From contig CP036296.1 in assembly GCA_007751255.1 (NCBI GenBank), forward strand, positions 1,612,001 through 1,676,000: a stretch of DNA of 64,000 nt, in the 5' to 3' direction. A model generated the notes under the pieces. That model was not told the DNA's origin, ran no database searches, and was given only the letters and a program-made list of their open reading frames with translations. Each line of letters starts with the position of its first letter. Position 1 is the first letter of the stretch. Position numbers and translations under genes: made by a program. This DNA is from Engelhardtia mirabilis (GTDB lineage Bacteria > Planctomycetota > UBA1135 > GCA-002686595). Positions 46,370-55,276 of this stretch are shown piece after piece.

Positions 46370-47995
46370 ATGCAACGTGTTCGCCTCGCCCTCGCGCTGG
46401 TCGGTCTCGGCCTCGGTTCCTTCGGCGAGCCTTCGCAGGCGCAGCAGTTCTGCTCGGGTCCGGTGCATGGCTCGCCCCTGGCCGAGTCGGGCGCCTTCGG
46501 GGGCAACCAAGCCCTGTACGTCGTCGGGACCGTGCCCCAGGGCGGATCCGATCACCGCGTCGCCACCTTCGACGGCAGCGCGTGGACCCTGCTCCCCGGC
46601 GGGTTCGACGGGGCGATCGCGGCCCTGGCGGAGACTTCGCTCGGTCTGGTCGTCGGCGGCTCGTTCACCTCCGTCGACGGGGTCGCGGCTGCGCGGGTCG
46701 CGCGCTTCGACGGCGTCCTGTGGCAACCCCTGGGCGCGGGCATCGGTTCCGCCGGCACGGACGAGGTCCGGGCGCTGCTCGAGTTGGGGGGCGAGCTCTA
46801 CGCGGGTGGTATCTTCGCGACAGCGGGCGGCACGGCAGCGTCGAACATTGCGCGCTTCGACGGCGCCGCCTGGCAGCCCCTCGGGCCCGGCCTGGACGGC
46901 AGGGTCGAAGACCTCGCCACCTTCGCCGGCAACCTGGTCGCCGCGGGGTCGTTCTCAGGCGTCGGCGGCGCGGCTTTCCAGAATGTCGGCCGCTGGGATG
47001 GCCTGACCTGGGCGCCCCTGGCTCCGACGAACCTGCCCGCGGTGTTCGACCTCGAGCGCAGCGGCGATCGCCTCTACGCGGCCGCGGGCGGCGTCTACCG
47101 TTTCGGAGGTGTCGATTGGAGCGACCTGGGGCAGATCCAGCTCTCGACGTCGATCGCGGCCAGCACCGTGGCCGTGCGCGACGGCGTGCCCTTCGCGGCC
47201 GGCGAGTGGAAGACCTTCTGTCAGGCCTTCTCGGGCGGTCCGTGCCTGCAGACCGCGCGTCTGGTGGGCGGTATCTGGCAGCAACTCGGCCACGACGAGC
47301 TACAGCCGGTGCTCGCCAACCTCTCCCTGGCGACGTTCCAGGGCGCCGTCTACCAGTCGGGTAGCAGCGACGGCTTGACGAGCTACTCCGCCGAACCGCA
47401 CCTGTCGTTCCTGAGTCCGAGTTCGGCCCTTTGGTACGAGGACCGCACGATCAGCCTGTGGGGGAGCTGTTTCGACCCGGTTCAACCGGCGACGGTCACG
47501 TTCGGGAGCTCGCCCCCGCTGCTGGGGCAGGTTCAGAGCGCGAACCAGGTCCAGGTGACGATCCCCGCGGGGCACCTCGTAGAAACGGGGCAGCTCGACG
47601 TCACGTTCGACCACGCGGGTACCTCCGTCGCGATTCCCGGCGGCCTGCTCGCGGCGCCCGGGCTCACCGCCTCGGTCACCGAGTTCATCGGTCTGCAGGC
47701 GAACCTGATGGTCAGCTCGGGCGGCGCCAGCGGGACGGCCTGGCTGTTGTGGAGCCCGAACCTCGCAGGCCCCCTCACGATCCCCGGTGTGCACGGTAGC
47801 TTCGGCCTCGATCCGCTCTTCTACGGTGTGCTGGGCACCGTCTCCCTGAGTTTTCTGCCGAGCCTCGCGGTGCCCATCCCCGCCGGCGCGTTCCCGTCCG
47901 GCACCGAGTTCCACGCCCAGGCTGCCGTGCTCTGCCTCCCGCCGGCTGGCCCGCAGGTGGCCTTCTCCAACACAGCGACGATCGTCCTTCCGTGA
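46370..47995 (+). CDS. Secreted beta-propeller protein with TIG-like and shared C-terminal domains
   Basis: 541 residues, signal peptide 1-25 (..GLGSFGEPSQAQ). Residues about 45-300 hold kelch-like repeats of the form 'VARFDG..WQPLGAGI......V.AL...GG.LYAGG.F..AGG', typical of delta-60-like propellers. Residues about 345-430 look like an IPT/TIG beta sandwich (ALWYEDRTISLWGSCFDP, ..VQVTIPAGHL). The final 110 residues are the shared C-terminal domain (VPIPAGAFPSGTEFHAQAAVL, FSNTATIVLP). It is likely extracellular. A strong hairpin follows at 48033. Confidence 0.82.
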   Translation: MQRVRLALALVGLGLGSFGEPSQAQQFCSGPVHGSPLAESGAFGGNQALYVVGTVPQGGSDHRVATFDGSAWTLLPGGFDGAIAALAETSLGLVVGGSFTSVDGVAAARVARFDGVLWQPLGAGIGSAGTDEVRALLELGGELYAGGIFATAGGTAASNIARFDGAAWQPLGPGLDGRVEDLATFAGNLVAAGSFSGVGGAAFQNVGRWDGLTWAPLAPTNLPAVFDLERSGDRLYAAAGGVYRFGGVDWSDLGQIQLSTSIAASTVAVRDGVPFAAGEWKTFCQAFSGGPCLQTARLVGGIWQQLGHDELQPVLANLSLATFQGAVYQSGSSDGLTSYSAEPHLSFLSPSSALWYEDRTISLWGSCFDPVQPATVTFGSSPPLLGQVQSANQVQVTIPAGHLVETGQLDVTFDHAGTSVAIPGGLLAAPGLTASVTEFIGLQANLMVSSGGASGTAWLLWSPNLAGPLTIPGVHGSFGLDPLFYGVLGTVSLSFLPSLAVPIPAGAFPSGTEFHAQAAVLCLPPAGPQVAFSNTATIVLP

Positions 47996-48032
47996 TCGAT
48001 CCGGGGTAGCAACCGCCGAGCCACCAACGACT

Positions 48033-48060
48033 CAGGCCGGACCCCGAGGGGTCCGGCCTG
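48033..48060. terminator. Perfect 13-bp hairpin between convergent genes
   Basis: CAGGCCGGACCCC-GA-GGGGTCCGGCCTG lies 37 nt after the plus-strand stop and 68 nt before the katG stop, with no T-tract. A bidirectional terminator is likely. Confidence 0.75.
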
Positions 48061-48128
48061 ATCGACTCAACCCAGTCGGCTACGAACCGAGGTCGCCCGC
48101 GAGCGGGCGAGCAGGACTCGCGGCGCAA

Positions 48129-50972
<2,844 letters not shown>

Positions 50973-51701
50973 CTACCGTTGGACGGTCGACCGCTGCTCG
51001 CGCTCGTAGAGACCCTGGACCACCGGCCGGATGTGGTCGGTCCAGATGGCATAGCCCGCTTCGTTCAGGTGCAGGCGGTCTGCGCGGAAGTAGCGCGCAT
51101 CGGGCCGGCCGTCGGCGTCCGCGAGGTCGGCGGTGGGATCGATGAACTCGAGCCGCTCGTCCGCGTCGCACACGGCTCGAATCCGCCTGTTGGCGTCGCG
51201 GACCGTCTCGATGTGCTGCTCACGGGCCAGGGTCGGGGTGATCGCGATGTAGACGATGGGCAGGTCAGCATCGGACGCGCGCAGTGCCTCGACCAGTAGG
51301 CGGAAGAGCTCGACGACCTCGTCAGCTGACTTGGCGTCGCTGCCAGCGAGGTCGTTGGTCCCGCTGAAGACGACCGCCAGACTCGGATCGTGCTTGCCGA
51401 CCAGGACGTCGGAGTAGCGCACCGAGTCGGCCAGCCGCGATCCACCGAAGCCGCGGTTGAGGACGGGGACCGGATCCATGTCCTCCTGCAGGCTGCTCCA
51501 CAGGCGAATGCTCGAGCTGCCTACGAAGACCACGCCGCCCTTGTCGAACGGGCGCTCGAGGTCCTGCCGTTCGAACGCCTCGATCTCCTGAGCCCAAGGG
51601 GTCGGGGCCTCCTGCGCCGGTGCGGGTAGGGTTCGGTGGGATGGGCGGCAGGCCGCGGCCATCAAGGCGGCGACGAGCGCGATGCGAAGGAATGCAGGCA
51701 C
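50973..51701 (-). CDS. GDSL/SGNH-type lipoprotein hydrolase
   Basis: 242 residues. The N-terminus has a lipobox (LMAAAC, C18). Block I is FVGSSSIRLW (nucleophile in G61-SSS), block II NRGFGGSRL (oxyanion Gly), block III GTNDL (Asn) and block V DRLHLNEAGY (Asp, His), all as in GDSL esterases acting on acylated glycans or lipids. The protein is expected on the outer side of a membrane. The start region abuts a decayed copy of the mobile repeat (51715-51818). Confidence 0.9.
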   Translation of the reverse strand: MPAFLRIALVAALMAAACRPSHRTLPAPAQEAPTPWAQEIEAFERQDLERPFDKGGVVFVGSSSIRLWSSLQEDMDPVPVLNRGFGGSRLADSVRYSDVLVGKHDPSLAVVFSGTNDLAGSDAKSADEVVELFRLLVEALRASDADLPIVYIAITPTLAREQHIETVRDANRRIRAVCDADERLEFIDPTADLADADGRPDARYFRADRLHLNEAGYAIWTDHIRPVVQGLYEREQRSTVQR

Positions 51702-51714
51702 CGGGTCAACCTAA

Positions 51715-51818
51715 TGTCCGGACTCAGGAACTTGGCATCACTTCCCGGACCCCGATCGCCGCTGGAGTCGTTGCACACTCCTTCGAGTGTCGCAGCGGAA
51801 ACGCGTCGTCGGCGCGCC
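51715..51818 (+). repeat. Decayed copy of the palindromic mobile repeat
   Basis: From TGTCCGGACTCAGGAA to GTCGTCGGCGCGCC this matches the reverse complement of the 106-bp units at 54976-55187 over their whole length, with roughly four of five positions identical by eye. It is flanked on the left by CTAA, a decayed form of the CTAG seen at the other copies. Confidence 0.8.
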
Positions 51819-52021
51819 TGGCCCACATCCGTCACCAGGATCCGCGCCCAGCACGCCCAACGGGCGGCCAGCGGCCGCCTCTCACCGGCTGGCGGCACCG
51901 TGAAGACCGACCCGTCCTCAGCGGGGCGTGAAGCCTCAGCCGCGGGCCCTCGGCACCGCGACCACCCACGACCCCACCAACCCAAGCCAAGTCCCCAAGC
52001 CTCCGGGCATCCTCGGCATGG
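51819..52021. other. Non-coding stretch
   Basis: About 200 nt (320 nt with the repeat) between the GDSL gene start and the broken beta-helix gene. No gene, hairpin or further repeat was recognised. Confidence 0.5.
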
Positions 52022-52680
52022 CTAATCCCGGCCCTCAGCTGGCTCCGAAGACCCGACCACCTCTTGGCCCGTGCCTCCCCGGACGGTCGTGCCCGCCAAG
52101 GTCACCTTGCTCTGCCCGGTGACTTCGAGCGCATCTCCACCCCAGCCGCCCATGGCGGAAGCCCCGTCCGGTTGGGCCGGGCCGCCCTCGATCAAGCAAT
52201 CCACGAACACTACCCGCGACGCGCCTTCGACGTGGGCCGCGTCGGCATTGATGACCTCGTGGACCGTGATGTTCGACCGGAAGATGACCAATTGATCGAC
52301 GTCGAAGGTGTTCAGGGCGCCGTCGAGGTTCACGTCCGATACATCGCAGTCGTCGATCTGGGACCGGCCGGGGATGGCCTGGGGCTTGACCGAGTCGGGG
52401 CTCAGGTGGGCCAGGTCGAAGCGCGGGATGTCCTGGATCACCATGTCGCCGAGCGCCGGACGCGGGCCAGCAGGGTTGCCGATCAAGCTCAGTTGTCGTC
52501 GATCGTGGTGCGCGCTTGGGCACCCGGTTCGATCAGCAGCATGTTGCCCGACGAGACGAACGCGACCGCGGCAGCTACCGAAGTGAAGTCGGCCTGTCCG
52601 TCATCGTCGACGGTCCTGGTGGTCTGAGCCGAGGCCGGCAGAGCGGTGTCGGCGCAGGCGAGCGGGAAGGTTGAAGTCGA
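52022..52680 (-). pseudogene. Broken secreted beta-helix-like protein gene
   Basis: An exported-protein start (..FPLACADTALPASAQ) is followed by TTRTVDDDGQADFTSVAAAVAFVSSGNMLLIEPG, the same pattern as the N-terminus of the beta-helix protein at 39103-37856 (FTDLQEAIFAAQDGDLILVEDG). The frame ends at a TGA at about 52489. The continuation (LSLIGNPAGPRPALGDMVIQDIPRFDL) lies in another frame that stays open to 52022. Residues 'DVSDVNLDGALNTFDVDQLVIF' and 'VVFVDCLIEGGPAQPDG' again resemble beta-helix turns. A frameshift near 52490-52500 therefore splits the gene, and the C-terminal domain is missing. The upstream initiation region is not convincing, supporting decay. Confidence 0.65.
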
Positions 52681-52699
52681 AGTGAGGCTTGTCTGCAAG

Positions 52700-53052
52700 G
52701 GGAAGGGCTTGGGAGTACTCTCGGCCCAGCCGAAGGGCGATTGCGGTCTTGTAGAGAGCCGGAGTCCAGGAGAACGGGCTCGCCCCAGGGCTTCCAGCGG
52801 CGATCGGGGTGGGCTGCGCCCCCTCCCGAGGCCATTCCCTGAAGGGGGCACGTCCCCCGAGGGGCCAGCGCGGTGGGCCACTGCCGTGGATGCCCGCGCA
52901 CGCCAGCTGGTTCCGGCCCGGAACGAGAGCGGGGGTCCCGACTCGAGTTCCGATCACAGGGGGTGGATCACGAGGCAGCTGTGGACTACTTGGCTCGAAT
53001 CAGGGCGGCCTGAGTCGCCGTCCCCGTCCCCCGAATCGAAGCGTCCCCATCC
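52700..53052. other. Non-coding stretch upstream of the candidate selenoprotein gene
   Basis: About 350 nt with GC-driven open frames on both strands but no recognisable protein. It should hold the promoter of the gene starting at 53053; no clear Shine-Dalgarno precedes that ATG. Confidence 0.5.
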
Positions 53053-53571
53053 ATGCGAAACCCTCTGATCGTCCTAGGCGCGATGCTGGTCGCATCCTGC
53101 GCCGCCCTGAGCACTGGCCACTCCAAGGAGCTGGTCTACGTCGTCGAAGCCACCGGCGGCGCCTGAAGCGCTGGAGTCAAGGCCCGTGCGGCCATGAACA
53201 GCGTCGAAGGCATCGATCGACTCCACATGAGCGGCGCCCGCGCCGTCTTCGTCCTCGAACCCGGGAGCGACCTGGACCAGGCGGCCATCGCTGCCGCCTT
53301 CGAGGACCGCGGCATGCAGCTCGAGTCCCTGGAGTACGTCCAACGACCGCGGGCGCGCGGGGTCGTGACGGTCGACACCGGAGTGACATGAGCGGTCACC
53401 GCTGGCAAGGTCCGTGCGGCCTTGATGAACGAAACCGGTGCGATCGACGTCTACTTCGAGGATCAGATCGAGATCCTCGTGGCCAACCCCGATGACTTCT
53501 CCGTGGACGCGGTCCGCGAGGTGCTGACCGCGAACGAGATCGAGTTCAGCGAGGTCAAGACGGCGGGCTGA
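53053..53571 (+). CDS. Candidate lipoprotein with two HMA-like domains and two selenocysteines (in-frame TGA)
   Basis: A 173-codon frame with TGA at codons 38 (53164) and 113 (53389) and a terminal TGA at 53569. Residues 1-16 are a lipoprotein signal (lipobox VASC, C16). Two related domains follow. Domain 1 reads VVEATGGA-U38-SAGVKARAAMNSVEGIDRL. Domain 2 reads VVTVDTGVT-U113-AVTAGKVRAALMNETGAIDVYF. Both resemble heavy-metal-associated/MerP domains (GMTC..C....V..A......G......), with Sec near the second metal-binding Cys and no Cys left in the mature part. Each TGA is followed by a hairpin with the same CGUGC loop, and a strong terminator lies 30 nt after the third TGA. Reading it as a pseudogene is possible but would need two TGA mutations at equivalent sites. 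Metal or thiol binding at the cell surface is inferred. Confidence 0.65.
53178..53196 (+). promoter_or_regulatory. Putative bacterial SECIS hairpin 1
   Basis: CAAGGCC-CGUGC-GGCCAUG: a 7-pair stem with one A-A mismatch, starting 12 nt after the TGA at 53164-53166, with the loop at +19 to +23. Bacterial SECIS elements lie in this range downstream of UGA and expose a G in the loop. Confidence 0.5.
53406..53424 (+). promoter_or_regulatory. Putative bacterial SECIS hairpin 2
   Basis: CAAGGUC-CGUGC-GGCCUUG: a 7-pair stem with one G-U pair, starting 15 nt after the TGA at 53389-53391, with the loop at +22 to +26. The loop is identical to hairpin 1 and the stem differs by pair-conserving changes. 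Confidence 0.5.
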
Positions 53572-53601
53572 GAGCCGACGGGGCTCGAGTTCGCACCAGA
53601 G

Positions 53602-53630
53602 GGAGCGGCGGTGCTTGGCGCCGCCGCTCC
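53602..53630 (+). terminator. Terminator hairpin after the candidate selenoprotein gene
   Basis: GGAGCGGCGG-TGCTTGGCG-CCGCCGCTCC, a perfect 10-bp stem followed by TTCTC. It lies 30 nt after the third TGA (53571), marking that as the real gene end. Confidence 0.8.
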
Positions 53631-53744
53631 TTCTCGATCAGGGGCGAACTGCGGGCGGCGGACGCCGGATCCGAAGTCGGTGGAGCTGGCTTCCGAGCGT
53701 CGCCTGCGGGCGGGCCGATGTCCTTGGGGTTAACCTGCATCCCA

Positions 53745-54236
53745 ATGACCTCACTGCCGTACTTGGCGGGCTACTCGGAGTCGCTGCGAACCCAGGCCCT
53801 CGAGCTGCTCGAGGCGGGGGAGCTGGCCGACCGACTGCGCGCGCGCTATCCCGATCGGCACGACGTGCGCTCGAACAAGGCGCTCCAGGTCTACGTCCAG
53901 GAGCTCAAGGCGCGCCACATGAAGACCTCCGCGCCACTGGGGCAGGTGCAGTTCGACGACCGACTCCACGTGATCCACGGAGCGCTGGGCCTCCACACCA
54001 CGAGTACGCGAGTCCAGGGCGCCAAGCTCCGCAAGCGCCGCTCGATCCAGGTGGCGAGCCTGTTCAAGGACACGCCGCCCGAGTTCCTGCGGATGATCGT
54101 CGTGCACGAGTTGGCGCACATGAAGCACGGCGAGCACGACCGCGCCTTCTACCGTCTGTGCGAGCACATGGAGCCGGAGTACCACCAGCTCGAGCTCGAC
54201 CTGCGTCTCTTCCTGACCGCGAGTGAGTGGGCCTAG
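53745..54236 (+). CDS. YgjP-like zinc metallohydrolase
   Basis: 163 residues. The zinc motif HELAHMKHGEHDRAFY (H121, E122, H125, with H131 as likely third ligand) and the preceding strand region (RSIQVASLFKDTPPEFLRMIVV) match the YgjP/M48-like family (former DUF45). In that family the Glu activates water for peptide or other amide hydrolysis. It is cytoplasmic, with no signal. ATG 53745 was preferred over an in-frame start 9 codons upstream because the family starts near it. The stop codon TAG is part of the CTAG that flanks a mobile palindrome, so the last residues may have been altered by its insertion. Confidence 0.82.
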   Translation: MTSLPYLAGYSESLRTQALELLEAGELADRLRARYPDRHDVRSNKALQVYVQELKARHMKTSAPLGQVQFDDRLHVIHGALGLHTTSTRVQGAKLRKRRSIQVASLFKDTPPEFLRMIVVHELAHMKHGEHDRAFYRLCEHMEPEYHQLELDLRLFLTASEWA

Positions 54237-54347
54237 TGTCCTGGATCAGCAATTCGGCGTCACTGCCGGGGCTCCGATCGCCGCTGGCGTCGCCAGCGGC
54301 GATCGGAGCCCGGGAAGTGACGCCGAATTGCTGATCCAGGACACTAG
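54233..54347. repeat. 107-nt near-perfect palindrome bounded by CTAG (mobile repeat, inverted pair)
   Basis: From TGTCCTGGATCAGCAATTCGGCGTCACT at 54237 to its reverse complement ending at 54343, symmetric about the T at 54290, with only a few mismatches (TGCCGGGG against TTCCCGGG). CTAG lies on both sides (54233-54236 and 54344-54347), compatible with a TA or CTAG target duplication as used by IS630/Tc1-type transposases. No transposase is encoded, so it would be a MITE-like element. Confidence 0.85.
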
Positions 54348-54455
54348 GATCACGGCCTGCCGAAGGTCGCAGTGGGCGTAACGAGTCCAGCGATCGTCCG
54401 TCGCGCGCCGGCCCTTGCTCGAGTCGGCCGCGGATTCGAAGGAGACTCACGCCCA

Positions 54456-54866
54456 ATGATCCGAAACATCCTCGCTGTCGTCATCGGCCTCGTCGCAGGC
54501 ATGGCCGTGAACATGGCGCTCGTCTTGCTGAACGTCTACGTGCTCTATCCCATGCCCGAGGGCACGAGCATGCAGGACCCCGAGCAGTTCAACGCGTACC
54601 TCGGCACACTGCCGGCTACGGCCTTTCTCGTCGTGTTGGCGGCGCACCTCGGCCAGTCCTTCGTAGGGGCGTGGACGGCCGCGCGGCTGGGTGCTTCACG
54701 ACCGATGGCGCTCGCGATGATCGTCGGCGCGCTCTCGCTGGCGGCCGGCGTCGCGAACATGATGACCGTCGACGGACCGTCCTGGTTGTCCGTCGAGCTG
54801 CCGCTGTACCTGGTGGTGGCCTGGCTGGCCGGCCGGATGGAGGTCCGGCGGCGCGCCGCTGCCTAG
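54456..54866 (+). CDS. Small four-helix membrane protein
   Basis: 136 residues with four hydrophobic segments (about 4-30, 50-72, 78-100 and 106-125) and a basic C-terminus (RMEVRRRAAA). GGAG lies upstream of the ATG. No family was recognised with certainty; the size and helix pattern resemble small membrane proteins of unknown role. The gene is enclosed by two copies of the mobile repeat, and its stop TAG again belongs to the repeat boundary. Confidence 0.7.
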   Translation: MIRNILAVVIGLVAGMAVNMALVLLNVYVLYPMPEGTSMQDPEQFNAYLGTLPATAFLVVLAAHLGQSFVGAWTAARLGASRPMALAMIVGALSLAAGVANMMTVDGPSWLSVELPLYLVVAWLAGRMEVRRRAAA

Positions 54867-54975
54867 TGTCCTGGATCGGAAATTCGGCGTCACTGCCCGG
54901 AGGTCCGATCGATGCTGGCTAGTGTCCTGGATCAGAAATTCGGCGTCACTTCCCGGAGGTCCGATCGATGCTGGC
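54864..54975. repeat. Two direct 56-bp copies of the left part of the mobile repeat
   Basis: Units start with TAG at 54864 and 54920 and differ at only two positions. Each begins TAGTGTCCTGGATC[GA]G and ends CGATCGATGCTGGC, a variant arm that diverges from the full palindrome after TCCCGG. Confidence 0.88.
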
Positions 54976-55187
54976 TAGGCGCGCCGACGACGCGTATCCG
55001 CTGCGATACTCGGAGGAGGCGCAACGACGCCAGCGGCGATCGGAGCCCGGGAAGTGACGCCGAATTTCTGATCCAGGACACTAGGCGCGCCGACGACGCG
55101 TATCCGCTGCGATTCTCGGAGGAGGCGCTGGCGACGCCAGCGGCGATCGGAGCCCGGGAAGTGACGCCGAATTTCTGATCCAGGACA
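54976..55187. repeat. Two direct 106-bp copies of the mobile repeat in reverse orientation
   Basis: Units start with TAGGCGCGCCGACGACGCG at 54976 and 55082 and end CTGATCCAGGACAC. They differ in a few positions around the central GGAGGAGGCG segment. The TGTCCTGG end is the outer, right-hand end on this strand. Confidence 0.88.
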
Positions 55188-55276
55188 CCAGGGGAGTACG
55201 GCAGCGCTCGATTCGAGCGCGAGCTCGACCGTGTCGCAGCCGCCGGGATCGGGCGCAGCGACCTACAAGGGCTTCC

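Noticed and set aside
52489-52494. The TGA in the beta-helix gene as another selenocysteine codon
   Set aside because: A second TGA follows two codons later in the same frame and the sensible continuation is in a different frame, so this is a frameshift.
53053-53571. Treating the frame with two TGAs as a plain pseudogene
   Set aside because: Both interruptions are TGA at equivalent domain sites, the frame never shifts, similar hairpins follow both, and the terminator follows the third stop. The pseudogene reading is less likely but not excluded.
54233-55187. Integron attC sites or a CRISPR array as explanation of the repeats
   Set aside because: No RYYYAAC/GTTRRRY core sites and no integrase were seen. 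The copies are long palindromes or direct tandem units without regular spacers and without cas genes.
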